DNA from: Poseidonocella sp. HB161398
GTDB taxonomy: Bacteria > Pseudomonadota > Alphaproteobacteria > Rhodobacterales > Rhodobacteraceae
NCBI RefSeq assembly: GCF_005870025.1
Contig: NZ_VATA01000005.1
Location: forward strand, 62,001 to 126,000
Direction: 5' to 3'
Length of the DNA: 64,000 nucleotides
The number at the start of each line of letters is the position of its first letter. The stretch's first letter is position 1. The translations under genes and the position numbers were made by a program. Below the pieces are notes generated by a model. The model had not been told where the DNA came from and ran no database searches. It was given only the letters and a program-made list of their open reading frames with translations. Positions 1-8,687 of the stretch are shown piece by piece.

Positions 1-87
1 AGCTGCGTCTCGGCGGCCAGCGCGGGGCGCGCCAGGAAGGGCGCGGCAAGGGCGGCGGCAAGGAACAGGCGGCGGTCCGGTCTCATC
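1..87 (-). CDS. Exported protein, N-terminal fragment cut by the window edge
   Basis: Only the first 29 codons are inside the window. They encode a signal peptide: an arginine pair followed by LFLAAALAAPFLA and ending ALA before AETQL, which suits a Tat or Sec substrate (RRLFL resembles the twin-arginine core). On its own strand a GAGG ribosome-binding site lies about 8 bases before the ATG, which fixes the start. The mature protein is outside the window, so no function can be given. The gene runs in the same direction as the alkaline phosphatase behind it but is separated from it by a likely terminator. Confidence 0.7.
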
Positions 88-174
88 AGGTCATCCTCGT
101 GGCGGCGGGTGGCGGGCCTGCCGGGCGCTGCGACTTTATCACGGGCGCCCCGGCAGTCCGCCGGAAAAGCGGCG

Positions 175-199
175 GAGGGCCCCGGCGGCCGGGACCCTC
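175..199 (-). terminator. Likely Rho-independent terminator of the alkaline phosphatase gene
   Basis: GAGGG and CCCTC arms enclose a GC-rich inner stem. On the minus strand the hairpin is followed within about 8 bases by CTTTTCC. It starts about 20 bases beyond the phosphatase stop codon. Confidence 0.55.
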
Positions 200-220
200 C
201 TGGAAGCTGCGGGGCCCGGA

Positions 221-1711
221 TTACTCCGGCGCGACCGCGTAGTTCATCACGTGGAAGATCACGTTCTGCTCGATCGTGCCGTCGAAGAGATGCGACCACG
301 GGCCCTTGGCATAGAGCGCGACATCGACGCCGGAATGCGACTCGGAGGATTTGGGGATCAGCGACTGCTGGACATAGTCCAGATCCTGCGCCTCTTCCTG
401 GGTGATCTCCGGGCGGCCTTCGGGGGCGGCATAGCTGCCATCGGCCTGCTCGACCATCACGGAGGAGGAGCCGTTGAGATAGCCCACCACGGTATAGGGC
501 TTGCCGTCATCGCCCAGCACCGGCTCGTCGGAATGCATGATGCCCTCGTTGGAGACATCGTAGCACAGGCCGTCGATCGGGGTGCCGCGGCCGCAATAGC
601 CGTTCATCGCGATCGCGTGCTCGTGGTCGGCGGTGACGATGATCAGCGTGTCGGCGTCATCGGTCAGCTCGTCGGCCAGCGCGACGGCGTCGGCAAAGGC
701 CTTGCCGTCGGTCATGGCGCGCTTGGCGTTGTTGGCGTGGTTGCCGTGGTCGACGCGGCCGGCCTCGATCTCCAGGTAGAAGCCGTTCTCGTTCTGGGCG
801 AGGAACTCGATGGCCTTCTTGGTCATGTCCGACAGCGACGGTTCGGTCGCCGGGCGGTCGACCTCGTAGGAGGCGTGGCTGTCGGTCCACATGCCGAGGA
901 TCGGATGCGCCATGTCGAGCGCGTTCAGCCCGTCGAGATCGGAGGCGTACTGGATGCCGGCCGCCTTGGCTTCCTCGATCAGGTTGACGCCGTCCGGACG
1001 GTGGCCCTTGCCGCCATTCGGGGTGGCGGTGCCTTCGGGGACGAAGTAGCGCGCGCCGCCGCCCATGGCGATATCGACGGTGCCCGCCGCCATCGCGTCG
1101 ATCAGCTGGCTGGCGATGTCCTTCTGGGTGTCGCAGCCCTCGGGGACCGCGTCCTCGTAGTCGCGATGCGCGGTCTTGGCATAGACTGCGGCGGGGGTGG
1201 CATGGGTCAGGCGCGCGGTGGTGACGGCGCCGACCGACTTGCCGGCCTCGGTCATCAGCTCGGAGAACAGCGTCAGCTCGTTGCCCGGCACGGTCGAGCA
1301 GTCGTCGGTGACCGCGTTCTCGCCGAGATTGATCAGGTTGAAGCGCTGCTTGACGCCGGTATTCATCGCGCCGGCGGTCGGGGCGGAATCCGGGGTCTGG
1401 GCGTTGATGTTGTAGGTCTTGACCAGCGCCAGATGCGGGAAGGCCTCCTGCGGCTGGACGTAGTCGTCGCCATAGCCGCCGTCCTGCTGGCCGGCCCAGA
1501 GGCGGTTCATGTAGTTCGAGGCGACGCCGTTGCCGTCGGCGACGAACAGGATCACGTTCTTCGCGGTATTGGTGTTCGGCTGCTTGGCCAGCTCGGCCCG
1601 GATGCGGTCCTGGCCGGCAGTGTACCAGTCGCTGCCGGATTGCGCGATGTCCTGGGCGAAAGCGCCGGAGGCGGCCATGGCCAGGGCCGAGGCGGCGAGC
1701 ATCTTGTGCAT
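221..1711 (-). CDS. Secreted alkaline phosphatase (PhoA superfamily)
   Basis: A 496-residue phosphomonoesterase expected in the periplasm or outside the cell. Residues 1-19 form a signal peptide (MHKMLAASALAMAASGAFA, cleavage before QD). FVADGNG (about 57-62) holds the first metal-binding Asp. TPDSAPTAG gives the phosphorylated Ser near residue 109. VDHGNHANN and VTADHEHA supply later zinc ligands. The start at 1711 is preferred over an upstream ATG at 1732 because the signal peptide begins there and GGGGA lies 8-12 bases before it. Such enzymes are normally induced by phosphate starvation; I saw no convincing Pho box upstream. The family assignment is firm, the regulation is not. Confidence 0.93.
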   Translation of the reverse strand: MHKMLAASALAMAASGAFAQDIAQSGSDWYTAGQDRIRAELAKQPNTNTAKNVILFVADGNGVASNYMNRLWAGQQDGGYGDDYVQPQEAFPHLALVKTYNINAQTPDSAPTAGAMNTGVKQRFNLINLGENAVTDDCSTVPGNELTLFSELMTEAGKSVGAVTTARLTHATPAAVYAKTAHRDYEDAVPEGCDTQKDIASQLIDAMAAGTVDIAMGGGARYFVPEGTATPNGGKGHRPDGVNLIEEAKAAGIQYASDLDGLNALDMAHPILGMWTDSHASYEVDRPATEPSLSDMTKKAIEFLAQNENGFYLEIEAGRVDHGNHANNAKRAMTDGKAFADAVALADELTDDADTLIIVTADHEHAIAMNGYCGRGTPIDGLCYDVSNEGIMHSDEPVLGDDGKPYTVVGYLNGSSSVMVEQADGSYAAPEGRPEITQEEAQDLDYVQQSLIPKSSESHSGVDVALYAKGPWSHLFDGTIEQNVIFHVMNYAVAPE

Positions 1712-1785
1712 GGAGTGTCCCCAAATAGGCATGATGTGACGGACCGCCCCTATGCCCGGGATGTAACACTCCCGTGAAGGAATCG

Positions 1786-1826
1786 TGGATTCTTCATAAC
1801 AATCAATGAGTTACGTTATATTATCA
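1786..1826 (-). promoter_or_regulatory. AT-rich probable promoter region of the phosphatase gene
   Basis: This is the only AT-rich stretch between the phosphatase and CorA genes and contains TAATATAAC on the minus strand, a possible -10 element. No exact -35 or Pho box could be assigned. It would leave a leader of roughly 100 bases. Confidence 0.3.
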
Positions 1827-1836
1827 CGCCATCTGC

Positions 1837-1878
1837 GCCCCTGCAAGCGGCCCGGTGCCGCCGCAGCGGGGCAGGGGC
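1837..1878 (-). terminator. Hairpin directly after corA, probable terminator
   Basis: GCCCCTGC at 1837-1844 pairs perfectly with GCAGGGGC at 1871-1878, with further GC pairing inside. It begins right after the CorA stop codon. It has no clear U-tract, so it may be a transcript-stabilising hairpin instead. Confidence 0.4.
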
Positions 1879-2823
1879 TCAGAGCCAGCGGCGCAGCAGG
1901 AAGAAAAGGAAGATCGCCAGCGAGGAGCCGACCATCAGCACCAGCGACAGCTCGAACCCGGCCAGCCAGTGCAGCATCGGCATGTCCTCGAAATTCATCC
2001 CGAAGATCGAAGCGATCAGGGTCGCGGGCAGGAAGATCGTGGCGACGATGGAATAGTAGCGCGCGTTGTCGTTCTGGGTGAGGCTGATCAGCCCCATCGT
2101 GGCGTCGATCGCCAGGCTGACCCGGCCGTTCAGCGCATCGGCATGCACGGTCAGCGCCTCGACGTCGCGATCGGCGTTCTTCAGCCCCTGCTTGCGGCTG
2201 AACTCGACCCGGCCCTCGGCGCGCAGCTGCTCCAGATGCACCAGCGTGCGGCGCAGGATCAGCAGGTTCAGGCGGATGTCGGAGAGCGCCTCGCCCATCC
2301 GCCCGGTGGCGCGGATCAGCCCGCGCAGCTCGGCGGCCTCCTCCATCGCCTCGTCGCGGAAGACCTGCTGCGCGGTCTTGTCGAGCTCGCGGTCCCAGTT
2401 CTCCAGCACGTCGGCGATATGGCCGACCCCGAGCGCGATCAGCGCCACCGCCACGTCGCCGGGGGTGAAGCGCCGCGCCAGCGAGAAGCCGTTCCACAGG
2501 TTGGGGCCGTGGAAGCGCACGGTGACGATCCGCGTGGCGTCGAGCATCAGCGTCACCGGCGCGAAGGACTCGTCGCCGTCGCCGCCCGGCTCGGTCAGCA
2601 GCACGGTCAGCATGTCGGCCTCGCCCTTGCGGGTCAGCCGCTGCGAGGGCTCGATCTGGCCCATGTCCTTCAGCCGCGGGATCTCGAAGCCCAGGCTGCG
2701 CATCCGCTCTGCATCGGCCTTGCCGGGATTGTAGAGGTCGATCCACATCGCCTCGGAGAGATCGCCCTTGGGATCGAGCGAGCGCAGTCCGGTCTCTTCG
2801 ACGCGGTAGGCGGAAATGGTCAT
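1879..2823 (-). CDS. corA: CorA-family divalent-metal ion channel/transporter
   Basis: A 314-residue inner-membrane protein of the CorA family, which forms pentameric channels for Mg2+ (some relatives export Zn2+ or other metals). The long soluble N-terminal part (about 1-250) includes the helical region leading into the first membrane segment. The signature GMN loop follows that segment at about 275-277 (IFGMNF), then a second membrane segment, ending in basic RRWL. The start at 2823 is chosen over an upstream ATG at 2985 because the conserved family sequence begins there (MTISAYR) and AAGGA lies upstream. It stands alone; the metal transported cannot be told from sequence. Confidence 0.9.
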   Translation of the reverse strand: MTISAYRVEETGLRSLDPKGDLSEAMWIDLYNPGKADAERMRSLGFEIPRLKDMGQIEPSQRLTRKGEADMLTVLLTEPGGDGDESFAPVTLMLDATRIVTVRFHGPNLWNGFSLARRFTPGDVAVALIALGVGHIADVLENWDRELDKTAQQVFRDEAMEEAAELRGLIRATGRMGEALSDIRLNLLILRRTLVHLEQLRAEGRVEFSRKQGLKNADRDVEALTVHADALNGRVSLAIDATMGLISLTQNDNARYYSIVATIFLPATLIASIFGMNFEDMPMLHWLAGFELSLVLMVGSSLAIFLFFLLRRWL

Positions 2824-3582
2824 GCGGCATGCGTCCTTCTCGGCTGAGCTGCCCGGCAGCGGGCCCGGGATCCTGCCTATCGCGGCTGGGCGGTCCGTCA
2901 AGCATCCGTTCCGGTCCCGGAAGGGGAAACCGCCGGGGGCGCGCGCAGTTCCCGGCGGGCGCGTCGGGGGGCAAGGCAGAGGCACCGGCTCTGCGGCCGG
3001 TGCGGCGGGTCACAATCGTTAACGCAAGGACAAGTAGGGAAACCGGGAATACCGCGGACCGGCGCGCAGGCGTAAGGTTCGTGCATTGCGGCGGGTCCGG
3101 CGAGCTGGGCGAAACCGCCGGACAGACCATTTCGATGACCTGCCCATTTCACGCAAAGACCTTTTCCTTAATGCCCGGGGCCGCTGTTCCAGCAGCGGCC
3201 CCGGCGCCTGTTCCGGGGGGGCGCGGCAGGGCCGCTGGCGGCGCCGGAATGTTAACTACAAATAACTATAAACATTTACACAACATCATCTGACGGCTAC
3301 CCACCGGCACAGACTTTGGCAGAATGCCCGGCGGTGCCGGACCGGAAGGCCGGGATCGCGCTGTCCCGGCCGGCCTGCGGGACCCGCAGGACCTCCGGCG
3401 CGCCTCCGGACCCCGGAGAGACTGGCGCAAGGGACGAATTGCAAGATGACCCGACCTAGCTCCTGCGCGGCCTGAGCCTCCGGCCCGGATACCGCCTTTC
3501 CGCCCGATACCCGTTTCCGACCGCCGTGCCCGGCCTTCTCTCCCCCGGGGGCTGGGCGGTGCTGTCCACTGCAGAGATCACG
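2824..3582. other. Intergenic region with a perfect 12-bp inverted repeat
   Basis: No gene is supported in this divergent gap. CCGGGGCCGCTG at 3175-3186 is repeated inverted at 3193-3204 around a 6-base loop; there is no U-tract on either strand, so its role is unclear. An AT-rich patch at 3249-3290 (TTAACTACAAATAACTATAAAC) is the likeliest promoter area for the large surface-protein gene downstream. Confidence 0.5.
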
Positions 3583-6500
3583 ATGACCTTCCATAGCTGC
3601 TTTCCCCATTCCGCACCGAAACTTGCCGATTTCGGCAAGGGCGCCAGCCTGCGTCCCTATGACAGGAGCGCCCTCGGCCATGGCACCGGCGGCCAGGCCC
3701 CGCGCTACGAGATCTGCGGCGGCGCCGATGCGGGCGCCTTCTCCGTCGATGCGCGGAGCGGACGGCTGGCCTTCCGCGGCGAGGGCGCTGCGCCGCGCCA
3801 TGGCGGCGAGGGCGATCCCTACGAGCTGGTGCTGAAGATCCGCGACGGCTACGGCCTCTCGTCGCTGCGCGGCGTCAAGGTCGACGTATGCGGGACCAGG
3901 GAGGCGCCGGCCGACGCGGAGTGCATCACGCTCGAGGCCGAGGACTTCCGCTCCTGCGGCTTCCGCACCGCCGCCTCGGCGACCGCCTCGGGCGGCGAGA
4001 TCGTCAAGCTGGCCTGCGGCGCGGGCAGCCTTTCGACCAGCTTCCAGGGCGAGAGCGGCCGCTATGCCCTGTCGCTCTTCGCCCAGGACGAGACCGACGG
4101 CGTCTCGAAGCTGCTGGTCTATGTCGGCGGCGAGCTCGCCGGGGTGGTGCGGCTCGACGGCCAGAGCGACGGGCCGGGCAGCGACCATGGCCGGTTCTCG
4201 CAGATCGACCTGGGCGAGATCGGCATCGCCAGGGGCGACGCGATCCGGATCGAGGCCTATGGCAATGGCGGCGAATATGTCCGGCTGGACAGGATCTGCC
4301 TGGCGCCGGTCGAGGACGAGGCCGGCTGCAGCCGGACGGTGACCATCGCGACCGAGGATTTCGAGGGCGGCGCGCAGGGCTGGAGCCGCTGCACGACCAG
4401 CTACGACCCCGATCTGGGCCGGTTCCTCGGCAGCTTCGGCAAATGCGACTACCCGTCGAAATCCTTCGCGGTGCCCGAGGGCGCGGAGAGCGTCACGGTG
4501 GCCTTCGATCTGCTGGTGATCGACAGCTGGGACGGCGAGCACATGTACGTCAAGGTCGAGGACACGATCGTCGATCTGGGCCGCTTCGCCTGGTGGCAGG
4601 CGGCGGGCAGCCGCTCGGGCGAGGCCGGCGGGATCTCCTTTGCGCTCGAGACGGTGACCGGGCCGGCCCATCTGACCGGGCAGGATTGCGCCGCCTACTT
4701 CAAGGACCAGGTGGTCCGCGTCACGCTGCAGATCCCGGCAGAGAAAATCTGCGGCAGCGAGATGACCCTGACCTTCGGCGCCTCGCTGGACGAGGGCCGC
4801 TGGAACGAGAGCTTCGCCATCGACAATCTGGAGATCACCGCCGAGTTGCCCTGCGCGCCCGCGGGCGACGCGGTGGTCGGCGGCCGCTATTTCATCGATG
4901 CCGACGGCGATGACACCGAATGGAATGCCGGAACCGGCAGCTGGGAGGCCGGCGTGGCCGGCGCCACGGTCGAATTGCTGCAGGATGGCCGCGTCGTCGC
5001 CGCCACGACCACGGACGGCACCGGCACCTACCGTTTCGAGAACGTCGTCGCGGGCGCGTATTCCGTCCGCTTCGAGGATCCGGAAAGCGCCGCGGGGGTC
5101 GGCTATGCCTTCGCCGCCGCGGACCAGGGCGATGACGGCGCCGACAGCGACGTGGTCCAGGCCGACGGCACGACGGCGGTCTTCAATGTCGGCAAGGGCT
5201 GCACGGTCTGGAATGTCGATGCGGGCATCGCCGATCCGGCCACGGCGGAGATCGGCGACCTGGTCTTCCTCGATGCCGATGGCGACGGGGTCTATGCCGA
5301 CGGGGTCGATGCCGGGCTGTCCGGCGTGGTGGTCACGCTCTATGACGCGGACGGCAAGGCCGTTGCCACGACGGTCTCCGGCGCCTCCGGGGCCTACCGC
5401 TTCGCCGGGCTCGCCGCGGGCAGCTACCAGGTCGGCTTCGGCGCCGTGGCGGGGCTGGCACTGACCGCCGCCTCGGCCGCGGCCGCGGATGCGCTCGACA
5501 ATGATAGCGACGCGGATGCCGTTACCGGGCTGACCGATGTCTTCGACCTGGCGATCGGCGAGACCGAGACGGATATCGACGCGGGCTATGTCCAGCTGAA
5601 CGCCGCCCCCGTGGCCGCAGCGGATGCAGGCGCCGGCTGCGCCGACAGCCAGATCCTGGTCGACGTGCTGGCCAATGACAGCGATGCCGACGGCGATGCG
5701 CTTTCGGTGGCGACCATCGGCGGCCAGGCGGTTTCGGGCGGGACGGTCTATCTCTCGGGCAGCGCGGCGGTCACGCTTGCGGATGGCGGCAGCGCGGTGC
5801 TCGATTTCGAGGGGCTGGCGGCGACGCTCACCTCCGCGGGCATCGTCTTCGACGGCGCCGAGGCGCTGCTGGCGCTGAACTACGGCGAGACCGCGCAGGT
5901 GACGGTCAGCTACGGGATCGAGGACGGCGAGGGCGGCAGCGCCGAGGGCAGCATCGCGCTGAGCTTCGCGGGCACGGCCGACTCGCTGGAGGAAATCGCC
6001 GAAAGCCTGCCCGCCACGGTGACGGTGCAGGTGACGAATGCGGTGCAGGAGCCCTTCGCCCGCACCGATATCGAGGATAGCTGCTTCGACCTGAAGATCA
6101 CCGGCGCCGATGGCGACACGCGGCTCGAGGGCGTGGTCTTCACCGCCGCCTACTGCCTGAGCTTCGAGGACACGGCCGGGGACGGCACCGATTTCGACAC
6201 CGCGCCGGAATGGACGGGCAATCTCTACGTCGCGGATGCGGATCTGCTGCCGGCGGGCGTCTTCAACGACGGCCAGATCGGCGGCAACGGCCAGAGCGCG
6301 GCGGAGAACCTCGATCTGGTCAATTACATCCTGAACCAGGACTGGGAAGGCCAGGGCTATACCGGCTGGGAGGTGCAGTTCGCCGTCTGGGAGCTGACCG
6401 ACGACGTCCGCTACGCGCTCTATGCCAAGCGCTACCCGGAATACGGCACCGCCGCGCATATCGACGACATCCTGGAGGATGCCTATGCCAATGGCGAGGG

Positions 6501-6627
6501 CTTCGTGGCGGGCGCGGGCGACCTGGTGGGGCTGATCATCGACCCCGCCACCTCGAGCGACGAGAACTCGCAGCCCTTCATCGTCGCGGTGGAATACGAC
6601 AGCCTCGACTGTCTCTGCCTCTGCTGA
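3583..6627 (+). CDS. Large multidomain surface protein with SdrD-B-like and putative thioester domains
   Basis: A 1014-residue acidic protein built of beta-sandwich modules. About 10-105 is cadherin-like. About 113-240 resembles a carbohydrate-binding module (LEAEDF opening). About 246-420 is a second sandwich. About 425-675 holds two SdrD-B/Cna-B-like repeats (DADGDDTEW; FLDADGDGVYADGVDAGLSG), which usually bind calcium. About 680-800 is Ig/cadherin-like (NDSDADGDALSV). The C-terminal domain (about 815-1014) has Cys858 in TAAYCLSFED and Gln932 in VQFAVWEL, matching the Cys and QxAxW positions of Gram-positive thioester domains that bind hosts covalently. No signal peptide, TM segment or RTX repeat is visible, so its export route is unknown. 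The start at 3583 has the same GAGATCACGATGA initiation site as the next gene. Domain calls are from motifs only. Confidence 0.85.
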   Translation: MTFHSCFPHSAPKLADFGKGASLRPYDRSALGHGTGGQAPRYEICGGADAGAFSVDARSGRLAFRGEGAAPRHGGEGDPYELVLKIRDGYGLSSLRGVKVDVCGTREAPADAECITLEAEDFRSCGFRTAASATASGGEIVKLACGAGSLSTSFQGESGRYALSLFAQDETDGVSKLLVYVGGELAGVVRLDGQSDGPGSDHGRFSQIDLGEIGIARGDAIRIEAYGNGGEYVRLDRICLAPVEDEAGCSRTVTIATEDFEGGAQGWSRCTTSYDPDLGRFLGSFGKCDYPSKSFAVPEGAESVTVAFDLLVIDSWDGEHMYVKVEDTIVDLGRFAWWQAAGSRSGEAGGISFALETVTGPAHLTGQDCAAYFKDQVVRVTLQIPAEKICGSEMTLTFGASLDEGRWNESFAIDNLEITAELPCAPAGDAVVGGRYFIDADGDDTEWNAGTGSWEAGVAGATVELLQDGRVVAATTTDGTGTYRFENVVAGAYSVRFEDPESAAGVGYAFAAADQGDDGADSDVVQADGTTAVFNVGKGCTVWNVDAGIADPATAEIGDLVFLDADGDGVYADGVDAGLSGVVVTLYDADGKAVATTVSGASGAYRFAGLAAGSYQVGFGAVAGLALTAASAAAADALDNDSDADAVTGLTDVFDLAIGETETDIDAGYVQLNAAPVAAADAGAGCADSQILVDVLANDSDADGDALSVATIGGQAVSGGTVYLSGSAAVTLADGGSAVLDFEGLAATLTSAGIVFDGAEALLALNYGETAQVTVSYGIEDGEGGSAEGSIALSFAGTADSLEEIAESLPATVTVQVTNAVQEPFARTDIEDSCFDLKITGADGDTRLEGVVFTAAYCLSFEDTAGDGTDFDTAPEWTGNLYVADADLLPAGVFNDGQIGGNGQSAAENLDLVNYILNQDWEGQGYTGWEVQFAVWELTDDVRYALYAKRYPEYGTAAHIDDILEDAYANGEGFVAGAGDLVGLIIDPATSSDENSQPFIVAVEYDSLDCLCLC

Positions 6628-6669
6628 TGCCGCCCTTCGGGGGCCGCCCTGCGCGGCGCCCGGAGACCC

Positions 6670-6687
6670 CGGCTCCGTCCGGAGCCG
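6670..6687 (+). terminator. Small hairpin after the surface-protein gene
   Basis: CGGCTCC and GGAGCCG pair around a GTCC loop, 40 bases past the stop codon. There is no U-tract, so it may only partly separate this gene from the VPEID gene. Confidence 0.35.
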
Positions 6688-6757
6688 CCAAGGCGGCGTC
6701 CCTTGCCCTCCCGATGCTCGAAGACGCCGGAATCGAGCCAACCCCTAGGAGATCACG

Positions 6758-6922
6758 ATGAAATCCATCCTTCTCGGCGCAGCCGCGCTGGTCCTCGCCG
6801 CCCCGGCCTTCGCCGCGCCGCCGATGCCCACCGTCCCGGAAATCGACGCGACGGCCGGCGTGGCCGCGGTTGCCGCCCTGGGCGCGGGCGTCGCCATGCT
6901 GCGCGAGCGCTTCAAGCGCTGA
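6758..6922 (+). CDS. VPEID-CTERM sorting-signal protein (54 residues)
   Basis: A tiny exported protein made almost only of two targeting signals. Residues 1-19 are a signal peptide ending AFA. Residues 26-30 are VPEID, followed by a hydrophobic helix (about 33-47) and a basic tail RERFKR. This is the tripartite layout of a CTERM sorting signal, and VPEID is the variant known to pair with exosortase E. Only about 6-11 mature residues remain between the two signals. AGGAGATCACG precedes the ATG. The gene encoding the cognate exosortase/protease lies 100 bases downstream, beyond a terminator-like hairpin. Substrate-enzyme pairing is family knowledge; the role of such a minimal product is unknown. 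Confidence 0.9.
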   Translation: MKSILLGAAALVLAAPAFAAPPMPTVPEIDATAGVAAVAALGAGVAMLRERFKR

Positions 6923-6947
6923 TCCTGCGCCGCGGGACCCGATCCCG

Positions 6948-6971
6948 CCGGGGGCTGCACGCGGCCCCCGG
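6948..6971 (+). terminator. Rho-independent terminator after the VPEID gene
   Basis: CCGGGGGC (6948-6955) pairs perfectly with GCCCCCGG (6964-6971) across an 8-base loop, followed by TCTTT. It probably makes the small substrate transcript more abundant than the exosortase transcript. Confidence 0.65.
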
Positions 6972-7022
6972 TCTTTCACCACGTCATTTTCATTCGGCAA
7001 GTTTCAGCGGGCGGAGGCCGGC

Positions 7023-8630
7023 ATGGCGGAGATTTCACGGCAGGGCGCAACCGGGCAGGGCGCGCTGGCCGCGCTGGTCGCGGCGGGGCTGGCGGCGATC
7101 AGCCTGGGCTACGGCTTCGGCTACGACTTCGTCTGCCGCGCCAGCCTGCCGGGCTGGCTCTGCCAGGGCCTGTCCATGGCCGTGCCCCGCGCGCTCTGCG
7201 CCGCCGCTCTGGCGGCGATGGCTGCCGGGCTGAACCGCACGCGCCGCGCCGAGCTGGCGCAGATGCTGCGGCCCTGTCCGCCTGCGGCGGCGCTGGCCGC
7301 GCTGGCAGCGGGCTTCCTGCTGATCCTCCTGCCGCTGGCGGTTCTGCAGCTCTCGGGCCGGCTGCTGCCGCTGCCGGGGATGCTGGCCGCCTGGGCGGCG
7401 GGGGCGGCGCTGGCGGCGGCGGGGATCGCGGCGGCGCTATTCGATCCGCGCGCGGCCCGGCCCGGCGCGCTCCGGCGGCTCGGGCCCGCGATGCTTCTGG
7501 CCACGGGCTTCGGCGCGGTGCTGCCCGATCTGGCGCTGGCGCTGCAGCCGCTGTGGAAGGTCTCGGCCGTCACCGACGCAACTTTCGCCAGCGCCGTCGC
7601 GCTCCTTCATCTGCTCGGCCAGGCGGTCTCCGCCGATCCGGCGGCCAAGGCGATCATGATCGACGGGTTCGGCGTCCGCGTCGGGCCGCAATGCTCGGGC
7701 GTCGAGGGCTTCGCGCTGGTCTCGGTCTTCACGCTCTTCTATCTCGGCCTGTTCCGCAGCCAGCTCCGGCTCGGCCGCGCCTGGCTGCTGCTGCCGGCCG
7801 CGCTGGTCCTCAGCTGGGGGCTGAACGTGGCGCGGATCGCGGCGCTGATGCTGCTCGGGCGGCATGTCTCGCCCGAGCTCGCGGTGAACGGCTTCCACAG
7901 CCAGGCCGGCTGGCTGGCCTTCCTGGCGCTGGCGCTCGGCATCGCGCTGGCGGCGCACCGGATCGGCTGGTTCCAGCAGGAGGCCGCCCCGGCCGCCGCC
8001 CCGCGCCCCGCCTTCTTCGAGGATGCGGCGGTGGCGATGATCCTGCCCTTCGCCGTCTTCATGGCCACGGCAAGCCTGATGCCCGCGATCGCGCGCCAGC
8101 CCGAGCTGCTCTATCCGCTGCGGGCGGGGCTGACCGCCTGGGCGCTCTGGCTCTGCCGCCGTCCGCTGGCGCGGCTCTGCTGGCGGGCGGATCCGCTGGC
8201 GCTGGCGGCGGGGCTGGCGGTCGGCCTCCTCTGGATTGCCACCGCGCCCGCGGCCGGGCCGGAGGATCTGGCCCTCCGGACCGCGCTCGGCGCGCTGCCG
8301 GGCCCCGTCCTTCTCGGCTGGGCGATGCTGCGGCTGGCGGGAACCGCGCTTCTCGTGCCTCTCGTCGAGGAACTTTTCTTCCGCGGCTACCTGCAGCAGC
8401 GGCTGGCGCTGGGGGCCGGACCGCTCTGGCGCTGGGGCGGCGTGGCGGCCGCGGCGCTGGCCTTCGGGCTGCTCCATGACCGGCTGGCGGCCGGGGCGCT
8501 CGCGGGGCTCGCCTTCGGCGCGATCGCGCTCCGCCGCAGCGGCACGGGCGGGGCGATTCAGGCCCATGCAGCGGCAAATGCGGCCATCGCAGCGGCCGCC
8601 GCGCTCTCCGGAGACTGGCACCTGATCTGA
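7023..8630 (+). CDS. xrtE: Exosortase E fused to CPBP intramembrane protease, VPEID-CTERM system
   Basis: A 535-residue polytopic membrane protein of two enzymes. The N-terminal half is an exosortase, a transpeptidase-like enzyme that cleaves CTERM signals. Its catalytic residues are visible: Cys224 in PQCSG, Arg271 in NVARI and His292 in GFHSQAGW. The C-terminal half is a CPBP (Rce1/CAAX-like) protease with E449-E450-xxx-R454 (EELFFRG), F481-xxx-H485 and H515-xxx-N519. This fusion defines the exosortase E/protease family. The start at 7023 has GGAGG about 9 bases upstream; a longer frame from 6870 would run through the terminator. It should act on the 54-residue VPEID protein just upstream. 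What the protease half does is not established. Confidence 0.93.
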   Translation: MAEISRQGATGQGALAALVAAGLAAISLGYGFGYDFVCRASLPGWLCQGLSMAVPRALCAAALAAMAAGLNRTRRAELAQMLRPCPPAAALAALAAGFLLILLPLAVLQLSGRLLPLPGMLAAWAAGAALAAAGIAAALFDPRAARPGALRRLGPAMLLATGFGAVLPDLALALQPLWKVSAVTDATFASAVALLHLLGQAVSADPAAKAIMIDGFGVRVGPQCSGVEGFALVSVFTLFYLGLFRSQLRLGRAWLLLPAALVLSWGLNVARIAALMLLGRHVSPELAVNGFHSQAGWLAFLALALGIALAAHRIGWFQQEAAPAAAPRPAFFEDAAVAMILPFAVFMATASLMPAIARQPELLYPLRAGLTAWALWLCRRPLARLCWRADPLALAAGLAVGLLWIATAPAAGPEDLALRTALGALPGPVLLGWAMLRLAGTALLVPLVEELFFRGYLQQRLALGAGPLWRWGGVAAAALAFGLLHDRLAAGALAGLAFGAIALRRSGTGGAIQAHAAANAAIAAAAALSGDWHLI

Positions 8631-8687
8631 TCCGGCCGGGCCCGTCCGCAGCCTTTTTCAGCAGAAACAGGCACCTGGCCGGGGGGA

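Noticed and set aside
251-1777. 508-codon open frame antisense to the alkaline phosphatase gene
   Set aside because: It is the mirror of a well-supported gene; its translation is Val/Gly/Arg/His-rich with no family motif.
1712-1786. Pho box upstream of the alkaline phosphatase gene
   Set aside because: Only loose CxGTCAC-like fragments are present, without the required direct repeat at 11-base spacing.
3175-3204. Terminator of the CorA or surface-protein gene
   Set aside because: The 12-bp stem is perfect, but it lies upstream of both divergent genes and has no U-tract on either strand.
3286-6741. 1151-codon frame antisense to the large surface-protein gene
   Set aside because: High G+C leaves few stops in the mirror frame. 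The plus-strand protein has clear domains; this one has none.
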